62,000 bases of DNA, from the NCBI GenBank assembly GCA_014529385.2, contig CM043942.1, positions 22,182,991-22,244,990 of the forward strand. Reading direction: 5' to 3'. Shown in pieces: positions 11,940-22,313 of the stretch. Position 1 is the stretch's first letter; the number at the start of each line of letters is the position of its first letter. The notes below the pieces were generated by a model. That model saw only the letters and a program-made list of their open reading frames with translations. It was not told the DNA's origin and did not search any database. Made by a program: the position numbers and the translations under genes. Origin of the DNA: Adiantum capillus-veneris. Taxonomy: Eukaryota; Streptophyta; Polypodiopsida; Polypodiales; Pteridaceae.

Positions 11940-13195
11940 AGCAAGATGCTCTAATTCTCTCATTAGACAATGTGTCTAATTCCTGGATAGTATATTCCAG
12001 GGCTTCATTCCATGCGACACCACACAAGCAACATTTCCAAGACTACACCAAAGGTAATTTTGGGTATGTATACTTGGGAGATGACGAAGCTTGTGAGATT
12101 GTCGGCAAAGGTACAGTTTCTGTCAAAACTGCTAACGGAAATGAATGGAAGCTTAAAGATGTTAGGCATGTTCCTTCTCTTTGCAAAAATTTCATCTCTA
12201 CAGGACAATTGGACGATGAAGGTCACAACATTGCATTCGGAAACAAACGGTGGAAGATCTCAAAGGGATCTTTGGTGGTTGCCAAGGGAGAAAAAGTCGG
12301 TACACTTTACTTGTGTACTGTTAGCACACAACCTTCAGCTTGTGCAGCAACTACAGAAGTTGACAGTGCGGTGTGGCACTATCGACTTGGGCATATGAGT
12401 GCCAAAGGAATGCAAATCCTACAAACAAACAAGCTTCTACAAGGTTTGAAAGAAGTGGACTTAGAGTTCTGTGAAGATTGTGTTTATGGTAAACAGAAGA
12501 GGGTAAAATTTCAAAAATCAGGAAATGAAAGAAAAAATAAAAAACTTGAGTTGGTTCATTCTGATGTTTGGGGTCCTGCAAGTACACCATCACTTGGTGG
12601 CTCATTGTACTATGTAACATTCATAGACGATGCGACTAGAAAAACATGGGTTTATGTCATGAAGAATAAATCCGATGTATTTTCCATATTTCAAAGGTGG
12701 AAAGCCTTTGTGGAGAATGAAACAGGTACCAAGGTTAAATGTCTCAGATCCGACAATGGAGGCGAATGTTGCAGCGAAGATTTTGAAAGCTTTTGTGCTA
12801 GCAATGGAATTCGGAGGCAAAGGACAACCCCAAGGACACCTCAACAAAATGGGATTTTGGAAAGGATGAACAGGACAATCATGGAGCGAGCACGAAGCAT
12901 GCGGCTACATGCAGGCCTACCGCTTGAGCTTTGGGCGGAAGCTGTAAGTATGTCTGTGTACTTAATCAATCGGTCACCCTCAACGGCATTGGATGGGGGA
13001 GTTCCAGAAGAGGCATGGACAGGTAAACCGGTGAATTATGCATTTCTCAAAGTGTTTGGGTGTGAGGCTTTCATGCACATAGATAGAAGCCTAAGATCAA
13101 AGCTAGATGCAAAGTCCAAAAAGTGTTTCTTCATTGGCTATGGAGAAGTGACTTTGGGTATCGCCTATGGAATCCTGAAGATGGTAAAATCTTAA
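11924..13195 (+). pseudogene. copia protease-integrase segment with protease active-site Asp changed to Tyr
   Basis: This frame opens just before the protease. The active-site motif, expected as D-S-G-A-S, reads Y-S-R-A-S (codon 11993-11995 TAT). The GAG-pre-integrase zinc motif follows (WHYRLGHMSAKGM, then FCEDCVYGKQ). The integrase core follows with FIDDATRKTWVY, RSDNGGE and TPQQNGILERMNRT, so the D,D,E residues look intact here. Near 13147 one base is missing relative to the minus-strand copy (GAGAAC there, GAGAA here). The frame therefore ends at 13195, and the integrase tail (FGYRLWNPEDGK, RSRDVIFNEQN) is read in the frame at 13123-13362. Confidence 0.87.
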
Positions 13196-13362
13196 GGAGT
13201 AGGGATGTAATTTTTAACGAACAAAATATTTACAAAGATTACTTGGAAAGAAAACAAACAAAAGAAACAGGTGATGAGTACATGGAGCTTGAGGACGGTG
13301 AAGACTCAAGGACTGCAAACGGTGACAATGTGCAACAACGTCAACCAAATGAGGAGCCTTAA
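13123..13362 (+). pseudogene. copia integrase tail, after frameshift
   Basis: It holds DFGYRLWNPEDGKILRSRDV and the acidic linker (EYMELEDGEDSRTANGDNVQ) found in the related copy. It is the natural continuation of the integrase frame once the single missing base at about 13147 is allowed for. It ends in a TAA at 13360-13362 that the related copy also carries. Confidence 0.8.
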
Positions 13363-13431
13363 CCTATTCCCCGAAGATCTACAAGAGCAAGTAGACCTCC
13401 AGAAAGGTTTGTTCCTTCCTTCAACCATCTC

Positions 13432-13806
13432 TTGATCTCAAATTCTGGAGAGCCGGAATCATATGAAGAAGCTATGCAACATGAATCCAAAGAAGAATGG
13501 ACGAAGAGCATGCAAGTGGAGATGGACTCACTACATCGCAACCAAACATGGGAATTGGTTGAGTTGCCTAAAGGTAAGCGGGAACTTCAAAACAAATGGG
13601 TGTACAAGGTGAAGGAAGAAGAAGGTGGGAAGAAAAGGTACAAGTCTAGGCTTGTGGTAAAAGTTTTTTCTCAAAAGAAAGGTATTGACTTCAATGAAAT
13701 ATTTTCTCCTGTTGTAAAAATGAACTCAATTAGGCTTGTCTTAAGCCTTGTGGCTGCTCATGATCTTAGAGGAGGAAATCTACATGCTTCAACCAAAGGG
13801 GTATGA
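13432..13806 (+). pseudogene. copia RT N-terminal part, catalytic motif A deleted
   Basis: The frame encodes the RT start: SYEEAMQHESKEEW, NQTWELVELPKGK, NKWVYKVKEEEGG, GIDFNEIFSPVVKM. After LVAAHDL it diverges. In the minus-strand copy the text goes on through NLEQMDVNTAFPHGDLEEE, which carries the first catalytic Asp. Here 47 bases are missing at about 13768 and the frame shifts. The palm domain is therefore not made. Confidence 0.85.
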
Positions 13807-13896
13807 AGTAAAAGGTCAGGAGAAAATGGTTTGCAGATTAAAGAAGAGCTTGTATGGTTTAAAGCAAGCTTAAAGACAATGGTACTTGAAGTTTGA

Positions 13897-14955
13897 TTGA
13901 TGGATGTTGGATCATGGATTCACATATGCAACTTGGATCATTGCATCTACACGAAGAATTTGGGAGATGGGAAACTCATCATCCTAATGTTGTATGTTGA
14001 TGACATGTTGATTGCAAGTGCTAACATGCAGGACATCAAAGACCTAAAAGAGGAGCTGTCTAAATCTTTTTCAATGAAAGATTTAGGTGTTGCAAAGAGG
14101 ATACTTGGTATGAAAATATCAAGGGACAGGACGAAGAAGACAATAAAGCTATCTCAAGAAGATTACATCAAGAAGGTACTAGAAAGGTTTGCAATGCAAA
14201 ATGCAAAACCAGTTTCTACACCTTTGGCTGGTCACTTTAAACTAACGAAGGATATGTGTCCAAAGACACAAGAGGAGATAGCCTATATGTCTAAAGTTCC
14301 ATATGCTGCAGCGGTAGGTTCTCTAATGGATGCTATGGTCTGGACAAGGCCAGACATTGCACATGCAGTGGGAGTTGTGAGTAGGTTCATGGACAACCCA
14401 CGTAAAGAGCATTGGCAAGCTGTGAAGTGGATACTTAGGTATCTAAAAGGGACAACAACAAATGCTTTGTATTTTGGAGGAACTGATATTTTTCTAGAAG
14501 GGTATGCTGATGCAGATATGGCAGGTGACAAAGATACTCGAAGGAGCACTACTGGCTATGTGTTCACGGTTGGAGGCACAACAGTAAGCTGGGCTTCAAA
14601 GCTGCAGAAAGTGGTTTCAGTTTCTACCATGGAAGAAGAGTATGTAGCAATGACGGAGGCAAGTAAAGAAATTATGTGGCTTCAGAGATTCTTAGAAGAG
14701 CTTGAATTCAAACATGACAATTGTGTCTTGTACAGTGATAGCCAAAGTGCTATCCATCTTGCGAAGAACTCAGTCTTTCATTCAAGGACAAAGCACATTG
14801 AGGTTAGATATCACTTTATACGCACTCTTTTGGAAGAGGGAGAACTAAAGCTAGGAAAGGTGCATACAAGTGAAAATCCTGCAGACATGTGTACAAAGGT
14901 GGTCAACAAGGAGAAGTTGAGCTTTTGCTTATCTTCAATCGGCATTCAAGGATAA
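13897..14955 (+). pseudogene. copia RT palm end and RNase H
   Basis: This is a 352-codon open frame. MLYVDDMLIAS near residues 30-40 is the YxDD catalytic motif. KDLGVAKRILGMKI and the WTRPDIAHAVGVVSRFM segment complete RT. RNase H starts near DADMAGDKDTRRSTTGY and runs through the STMEEEYVAM region (family usually STAEAEY), YSDSQSAIHLAKN, HSRTKHIEVRYHFI and NPADMCTKVV. Domain length and order are normal. It is intact locally but cut off from the upstream polyprotein by stops at about 13871-13896 and the motif A deletion. Confidence 0.87.
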
Positions 14956-15003
14956 GAAGCCAGAATGGAAAGCAGTCACAGGTTTGGTTTGAAGATCAGT
15001 CTC

Positions 15004-15015
15004 CATGTGGGAGAT
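15004..15015 (+). promoter_or_regulatory. polypurine tract, copia 3' LTR
   Basis: A short GTGGGAGAT run directly precedes the TGTTAAG LTR start. The same text precedes the 3' LTRs of the two related copies. Confidence 0.7.
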
Positions 15016-15808
15016 TGTTAAGTATGGAGCCTGATTTACCCTTGTAATTTTCTGTGGTAAAAGCGCACATTTGTAAGGCCCCCATTATGAGGAGAAGCCA
15101 TCGTGCGTGAAGGTAAACCACTCACCGGAAACCAAAATTTTCATAGTAAAAAACCAGGGGCAACTTTAGGGGCCTCGGGGGCGGAAGCCCTCGAGACTTT
15201 TTTTTCCCTCGCTAGAATATTCCTTTTCGCCGGAATATTATGGCCGGACGGCGGCCGGAAAGTGGTCGGAAAACAACCGGTCGGTTGGCCGATGGCCGGT
15301 AGTCAATGGCCGGTGGCCGGTGGTCGGAAGTCAATGGCCGTCGGCCGGTGGCCGAATTCAAAAGCAAACTTGTCTTCTCAAGGGCGGCCACACATGGACG
15401 GATTGGAGGGTCCGATTTGGACTTATTCGCACAAGGGCGGCTACCCATGGCTGCCTCTCATAAGAGAGGGCAACCCTTTTGGCCTATAAAAGGAGGCCAT
15501 TTCTACACACATTTCAGAGTGTGAAGTTGATGCATCAAGGTTAGTGTGAGGTGGTGAGAGTGAAGCAAGGCGGGAGCTTCATTAAGGGTATAATCCCTTT
15601 GTAAACTACTTCTTGTTTTGAAGTACTAAAGCCATTGAGTGGCTGCTTTCCCGTGGACGTAGCCCACATTGGGTGAACCATGTATATCGTGTGTACTCTC
15701 TCTCTCTCTCTCTCTCTCTCTACTCTATAATCTCGTGTATGTAAATCTGTCTCTCGCCATTAAGTGATCTTCTCAATTATCTATTTAGCTACGTCTTATT
15801 TCCTAACA
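15016..15808 (+). repeat. copia 3' LTR (793 bp)
   Basis: It starts TGTTAAGTATGGAGCC and ends TTTCCTAACA. It matches the LTRs at 5264-6000, 6677-7505, 23593-24318 and 27564-28337. Before the TATA box it has a dense block of GGCCGG-type motifs (about 15240-15355), and near the end a CT microsatellite (about 15693-15720). Confidence 0.93.
15484..15492 (+). promoter_or_regulatory. LTR TATA box inside a short inverted repeat
   Basis: The core CTATAAAAG is framed as GGCCTATAAAAGGAGGCC, whose ends pair with each other. The same arrangement is seen near 7081 and, on the minus strand, near 23900 and 27870. Confidence 0.7.
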
Positions 15809-18440
15809 ATATGTGTCGGATGTGCAATTGCTTGAGGTTAAGTGAAATCTTGATGGTCTAAATCAAAACTTGGACATATATTTTTGAGCTTTTCTATGGG
15901 AATTTGAAGCCCTTTGGAAATAGATGATGGAGGTAGACGCTACACAAAGTGTTGATTATTTAAGATTGAGCAAGTTCATGGATTGCCTGCATGAGGAGGT
16001 TAGAGAAAATATTGAAGCGGATGGGCATGTGATGTATGCGAAAACAGTTAATTTCGCTAGAGGCCGGACCAAAAAGATCTTGAAGAAGCGGCAAGCTAGG
16101 TGTGGTTAGTCAAATGAGATGGTGCCTAGGCCAGTCAAAGTGGTGAAAGAGAAGCCAAGGTTGGTGCAAAGGGAAGTGCTGGAGCAAGAGGAACCAAGGG
16201 TTCTATGGTTGCAAAGAAGTGGAGTAGTTTCTATGCCCAAGATGCCAGTTAAGGAAGATCAAGTTGTGGAAGAAATAAAAGTGGTTCCAGATTGGGTAGA
16301 AGATGCATAGGCAAAACCAGGCATGGGTGGTAAAGCTCCATTGGGTAGAAGATACACATGAAAAATCAAGTATGGTTGGTTGGTCAAGCTCCATTGGTGA
16401 GTGCTAGGGATCATAAAGTATGGTTTGTAGTTCTATGAATGCTGATACAACTTGGAAGACCAACTCGTCCTACTCAAGGTATGAGGAATTTGACCTCTTG
16501 CATCTGGAAACAGATGTGAAAGATGCATTTGAGGAGCATGATGAAGTGCAAACCATTATGCTTGATGAAGTCCAAGTGGAGAAGTGCTGGCCTACAGAAT
16601 TGGACATGCGGGTAAAAATACTATGCGATGCCATGTTTATGGTTGTGCTTGCTAAAGTTGCTATGCGGTGTGCCATAGTGGTGCAACAGGTACATACTTT
16701 TTCCATGAAAGAGAAAGCAATCTTGGCTATGGAAGAAGACCAAGGTAGTGTAGTAGAGAATAAATTCCAGCTTCTTTGGTTGAGGATGAAGTGGAAGAGG
16801 AGGAAGATGAAGTGGACAAAGCTAAGGTGCTAGTTGATCTTGAAGGGCCCAGTCGATGAAGAATGGCTTGATGGTGTTGGCATCATTGAGGTTGAAGATG
16901 ATGTGAAGGAGAGTATGAAGCTAACGGAGGAACCAATGCACTAAGAATTCTCTATGGTGCGTGAAGGAGATTCCCAGGTAGTGTCCAAGCTTTCAAAAGA
17001 GGTATGCAGCTCATGGTTGAGAAGTATGCTTGTAAGTGCAGCTGTGCAGTGTATTATTTGCTAGATGTAGGGCTCCATCAGAAGGAGCTCGACTTTACAT
17101 GGTTGGGAGGGAGGACTAGTTGCATTTGTTGGTTCAGATGATATGCTTGCAGAGCCTTGTATGCCAATATAGTGCTAAAGTGCTTTGGAATATTGTGTGC
17201 ATGGATGGTTACGTGCTTGGTTGAAGCACTATTGGAAGAATCTATAGATGGATGGAAGAGAGAAAAGCCAAGTGTTTGATCAAGGAGGTGAGATTATGTA
17301 GGGGGTGGAGAAACCCACTTGAGGTTTGACAGGAAGACATGGTAGGGATTTGTATGTATGGTAGTGTTTTTTTATTTGCTCATGATGTTGTCTAGTTTTG
17401 CAAAATATAGAAGATAAAGGAGTTTTTGGTTGAACATGAATGTTTAACAAGGGGGCTGGGCAATGATGGTCCAACCAAAGTGTGTTGACCCTAGCAGATG
17501 TATGTATGTTTGCAGATGCAAGTTGGAGTACAAGGCAAGAGTAAAAGGTAAGAGTAGAAGGCATGGGCAGGCAGGTAGCAACTACTGTGTATGGTTGATG
17601 CGGTTTTATAGACCAAAAGGACTCATAGAAGGTATAAGTGGGATGGCATTGAAAGGTGTTCATGGTGCCACGTTTGTGGCTTAGAATTAAAGAGCTTGAA
17701 GTGCAAAGTTATGGCCCGTGGAATTTGGCAGCTTGGGACGATTGTGGAGGATCTGGTATTTTTGATCATTTTGGTACACTTAGTTGGAGAGATTAGAGGA
17801 ATCGGGATGTACCATGGAGGAAGAGTTTGAATCCAGGGAGATGGACTTTTAGTGGAGGTTTCCGGCTTGAGTATCGGATCCTTGTGCACCAATTGACAGC
17901 ACTTTGAAGTATCGAAGGAAAAACATTGTTTTGCATGGACTTTGTCAGGAGGTTTTTCAACTCAAGGGTTGGCTAACCTCAAGGTGCCAGGTGGCGGAAT
18001 CAAAAACCCATAGGTGGTGTTAAGACTATCAAAGGCATGGTTTTTATGCAAGATGGGGTGCCCATTTGAGGTATCCCGAAGGTGTGGTGAGCTTGAGATC
18101 ATGGAGCTATGGCTTCCAATGGGGCTAGTATTGCGCATGCGAACATGCGGCCGTGAGCAATGACGACGCCAATTTCAACAGCAAAACAGACAACGATAGT
18201 GGTGTCTTGCGAGCACTATTGATGTGGCACCCTCTGAGGAAATGATTCTCGCATCCATTTATTTTGAAGGAAAAAGTGAGAGCACTGACGTCGTCGTCAG
18301 TGCCCCACTAAATGGATGAGTCTCATGGGGTTGGCATGGTGTAAGCATCAAGCCAAGCCAGAAATAGGCAGTCTTTACGTGCAAGGCAAGCTGAGAATAG
18401 CCGAGTTGGACTAAAATTAGAAGGGGCTATGCCCTTGCCC
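15809..18440 (+). other. decayed sequence with possible gag-like remnants
   Basis: No intact gene is present. Frames at about 15924-16310 and 16420-16833 have protein-like, charged composition (LSKFMDCLHEEVRENIEADGH, then VKEKPRLVQREVLEQEEPRV). A possible broken zinc-knuckle-like piece (GHAGKNTMRC) lies near 16590-16625. This could be an old gypsy gag, but I see no protease or RT to confirm it. From 16900 on I see only short, stop-filled frames. Confidence 0.35.
18252..18318. repeat. nested inverted repeat (hairpin)
   Basis: The inner perfect stem is GCACTGACG/CGTCAGTGC with a 4-base loop (18282-18303). The outer stem CATCCATTTA/TAAATGGATG (18252-18261 and 18309-18318) encloses it. Confidence 0.85.
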
Positions 18441-19053
18441 TGAAGGGGCAGTTTTTGCCACAAGGGATAGATTCTGGTGAGCTCAACAAGGATCTCTCAA
18501 GGAGGAGGAGTGCTTGCCAAGATTTGAGGACAACGAGGGCACCAATACGGATTCCTTCTGCTGCTCTCAACAAGGAGAGACACACGGAGGTGAAGCCAAA
18601 GATTACCTAAAGTTTTTCACAGTCGTCGGGATGGTGTCGACAGAGCCAATGGTAGCAAGTCAATTGGTGTCATTGTAGATGATATTTTTGTCAAAATTGA
18701 AGAAAACCATACTAAATTTTTGTGTCGTTTCTTCCCCCTTCCCCCTCTTCTCATCTTTCCTCTGCTGCAAGTGCTTAGTTCCGGTGTTGTGAGATGTGCG
18801 CGCTTCCCTGTGCCTTTGTATGTGTGAGAGAGAAAGAGAGAGTGGTGTGTGCTTCGTGAAGGTTGTAGATGAGAAAAATTGGTGTGTAATGTTGTCAATT
18901 GATTGTACAAAGTGTGCATGCATTGGTGTGCATGTAGACGGTGATCTTTATGTGGATTGTGTGAGTTTTGAAGGTGAACTCTAGTGGATTAGGGTGCAGT
19001 GAGTATCATGGGCTATAGAGAGGTAGATTGTTTGGGTTTTGGGTGTGTTCCCC
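18441..19053 (+). repeat. dispersed repeat, copy 2
   Basis: It parallels 10009-10570 in the same orientation, including the AAAGGTGAACT-to-GATTGTTTGGGTT block that is tandemly duplicated in copy 1. It differs by many substitutions and an extra ~20 bases near 18460. No coding frame is conserved between the copies. Confidence 0.75.
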
Positions 19054-20168
19054 TTGATGCCTACCCCAGCTCTTGAACAACCATCATAGCACATGAACAC
19101 TAGAGTCAAAAATGTTGTTCAAATGACACCATTACCACCTCCAATGTTTGGACTGCAACCCCCACATGCGAGAGCCTCTCCTGTGAATCAAGTGGGTTGC
19201 ACGTCATCTAGTGCTTTTGTAGATTGCAAGGATGATATAGTCCCTAATATTTTCTGTGGAATTGATGCACTTGAGGATTATCCACAATACTACATGGAAG
19301 GCTATTGGGGACAAGTCAAGACTGTTTACCAAGTAACTCCTCTTGTTGCAAGACCAAAATATCAATCTCATGCAAAGAGAGCACCTCTTCAATGCTACGA
19401 GTGTGGGGGTCCATATTGTGTAGCTGAGTATCCTATTAGACTACAAAAGAATGCCACCCTAGGGTAGACCAATCAAGGGAGCACTTCTACAATGCCAATA
19501 CTCATGTGTAGTTGATGTGGCACAGATCATTTGATTTCCCAATGTCTTAATAATCCAAATGCACCAAAGATCATGCCATTGAACTTAATTGAGCTTATTG
19601 AGGTGTCATCACACACAACACTGGTGGCACCAATAAATGTATTCACTCGATTAATGTTCCAAAACCAAAATTATATTCTTGAAGAAAGAGATGCAGAATC
19701 AATCTCCCAATCCAAGAAGAAGAAGAAAACACAAAGGAAGATATTGTAAAAGGCCACAAAGTCAAACCCGAGTTCAAAGACCAACATAGGGATTGGTGAC
19801 GACCCCATATATATGAGCGATTTTGAAGATGATTCTAATTTAGATGAGACCATGGAGACTAAAATGGCCATTAGAAAAGAAAAAAACAAGGAAGATCATA
19901 ATGAGTCACAATGACCAGAATCCAAGGAACCTTGAAAGAAGATCGAAACTTACCCAAAACCTCTAGAGGAGATCGAGCGAGTCAAGTAATTAAGGAGTTT
20001 GCTAGAAGAGACCCAAAGGGAGCTAGAGCCAACACCTAGGAAAATCCAAATTACAAACACAATGTTTCCTACAAAAAATCCGCCTCACAAGGACCACAGA
20101 TCACTAGCCATGCCTAGTGTCATCTACGAAGAAAGTGACTTTTAGACATTAAAAAGTGGACATACTCC
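19054..20168 (+). mobile_element. Tat/Athila-type gag fragment
   Basis: It begins in text equivalent to the Gag nucleocapsid of the element at 51430-55551. The frame 19093-19467 encodes QMTPLPPPMFG, VNQVGCTSS, YMEGYWGQVK and LQCYECGGPYC, matching 52311-53045 closely. The following sequence matches the Gag-protease linker (ALNVFTRLMF-type, EERDAESISQSKKKKK). The match stops at about 20168 and resumes at 21397. There are multiple stops; it is a dead fragment. Confidence 0.85.
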
Positions 20169-21396
20169 TTTTGGAAATGGGAATGGAGAGAGCTTTTGGA
20201 GGGAGCTTTTTCTATGACTTTCACTGATTTAGTGTTTGTAGGATTAAAGCTTTCCACTCCTATTTAGAGAAAGATTTTCAAAGGAAGATTTTTTTATTAT
20301 TTCACCATCCAATAGAACATTCAAATTAACATGTGCGCTTGAAAAATTTAGGCTTTGAACATAGTAGAAGGACAAGAGGGCACAAGCCAAGAAATATAAT
20401 ATCAAATCGGTTGTTACAATCCTTGCAATATAATTACATATAGACACATGGAGATGTGAGAGAACTAATTCAATTACAATACTTATTTATGTTGTACAAT
20501 GACATCTGAACACACGAAATAGATCCCCATTTGTTAGCTTGATCTGGTGGATAAACATATTGTGGTTTAGGTCCAAATCCAAGTAGCAAAGGAAGATAAA
20601 GTAAATATGCTTGCAAGCTATGTATGGTTTACTTTGTGCCACTTGTTTTGCAAAGTCACCACATATACACATCGGGCTACTTGCAATATGAACATCTTAG
20701 CTCTCGCCCCGCACTTGTGAAGAAGATGTCTCCAACATGATTTTTTTATGTGTGCATGTCCTCACAATAGTATGCTGCACAATCCGACCTTCCATGGTAA
20801 CGGCCGATTCAATTCTCTTGGCTGCTTGAACTAATACTCCAAGCCGATAAGAAACATTGATGGTTTCCTTGACCACAATCTTCTTTACTCTGAAATTTTG
20901 AAAACATGGCACGGTCTGTTGATTGTGTTGGAAATATCATACCATGGAAAAAACTATAGCCACAATTGTTTTTGAGCCAAAGCAATTGGGACTCTACACC
21001 GATTCCAATCCGAGTTGTGGTAGCTTCTCTCATCCAAGGTTTCAAATTTGACATATGCATGTCAACCAAGAGGTAGCGTAATTGGTTTGGAGACAATAAA
21101 ATAAAAAATCTTTGCGTATGGATTAATGGCTGCATCTCCTTCAATATGGAGCCTAAGAGCTCATTGCTATTTAGGCGCTCTCCATTTTCTCAAACCACCG
21201 CTCCCATTACCATCTACTTTGCAAGATTCAGTTGCAAATGCCTAGGTCTAGTGGTTGGTGTTTTTGACACCACACAAGACACAAGTTCTCTTGTTTTTTG
21301 TATTGCCAATAAAAAATGATGACTTGGTGTCACACCATCTTTCACTTGAGCCTAAATGTCACCATCTGTAGTGGAAATTATGGCATACATCTCATT
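20169..21396. other. insert of unknown origin splitting the Tat fragment
   Basis: The flanks on both sides match consecutive parts of the Tat family, so these ~1.2 kb are extra, although about 340 bases of the family sequence are also missing at the junction. The minus strand has protein-like frames at 20809-21144 and 20697-20912 (RYLLVDMHMSNLKPWM; INVSYRLGVLVQAAKRIESAV) that I do not recognise. I see no terminal repeats. Confidence 0.45.
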
Positions 21397-21515
21397 GTTA
21401 CTACTAGCCCAGAAGGTACCATTAAATATTGCCAAACTGATGGATTTCATGGCTTCAAAAGTTAGAACAACCATCATGTCTAAACTATATGGAGACCACA
21501 AGCTATTACTTGCTC
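21397..21515 (+). mobile_element. Tat/Athila-type protease-region fragment
   Basis: The text from AGCCCAGAAGGTACCATTAAA to CTATATGGAGACC matches 43142-43250 of element A (upstream of the protease). It ends abruptly at the junction with the minus-strand gypsy RT. Confidence 0.8.
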
Positions 21516-21517
21516 TT

Positions 21518-22273
21518 TAAGCAACGTCTTGATCAACTATCCTTATTTGATGATAGCCACTTTTTAGGTCAATCCTACTGAAGTAGGTGGACCCTTGTAG
21601 CTTATGAAATAGGTCTTCTACTCGTGGAACGGAAACCTATTTTTGATAGTGATCCTATTTAGTACTCTATAGTCGACACACATACGATATGTGCCGTCTT
21701 CTTTTGCACTAGTGGCATAGGAGAACAAAATGGAGATGAGCTAGGACTAACCATACCCTTCTCAACTAACTCATGCACTTGCCGCATAATCTCCTCTTGT
21801 TGAGCTTGAGAAACTCTATAAGGAGGTTTGTTAGCTGGTGAAGTTCCTGGAAGAAGTTCAATTGCATGGTCATCATTACCTCGTTTAGGAGGTAGCTCAC
21901 AAGGGATGTCATCAATAAAGACATCCTGAAACCCCTTGAGAAAATTGGATAACTCTAATTCCTTTTGATTGTGTATATTTTCTTTTGCTAAAACATTAGG
22001 TTCATTTTGAGAATCTTTAACAAAAATCATGTACACGGGAAAAGAGCTCTTTATTGACTTGTTGAAAGCTTGTGTATGTACAATGGGTATAGTGTTACCC
22101 ATTTCCTTAGCATCTATATACATATCTTTTTCCTTGAACTTAAAGGATATTCTCCTTTCAAGTAATTCAACATTGGCAGCCATGCAATCAAACCATGGTG
22201 CCCCTAGGATTAGATCCTCATGCTTGAGAGGAGAGATAAAGAAGTCCTCTTTGTCCACATAGCTTTTGGACAT
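21518..22273 (-). pseudogene. gypsy protease end and RT N-terminal part, truncated
   Basis: The minus-strand frame 22273-21659 encodes the end of the protease-like region (LILGAPWFDCMAANVELLERR), a linker, and the RT start: [69 protein letters not shown]. Beyond a stop at 21659 the text continues in shifted frames towards a motif resembling YFSRIDLKSGYHQI near 21545-21600, the RT motif A region. The domain then ends where Tat sequence begins at about 21515, so the catalytic YxDD part is absent. Confidence 0.85.
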
Positions 22274-22313
22274 GGAGCCTCAATTTACCGATTAAGGGAC
22301 TGACTGAAGCTTC

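Larger units (their letters stand above)
11096..15808 (+). mobile_element. copia element, 5'-truncated, with 3' LTR
   Basis: The element keeps the end of its leader, gag, protease, integrase, RT, RNase H, polypurine tract and 3' LTR. The 5' LTR and primer site are absent: similarity to the related minus-strand copy begins at AGGAAAGGATTCC (11096). It is very close in sequence to the copy at 23593-28337. Comparing the two exposes its damage: a stop in gag, frameshifts near 11807 and 13147, and a 47-base deletion in RT near 13768. Confidence 0.92.

Noticed and set aside
15103-15524. 128-codon and 72-codon frames as genes
   Set aside because: They lie wholly within the copia LTR, and the equivalents in other LTR copies are in different frames.
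17280-17892. Minus-strand frames of 89-127 codons as a host gene
   Set aside because: The composition is not protein-like, there are no motifs, and no supporting exon structure is visible.
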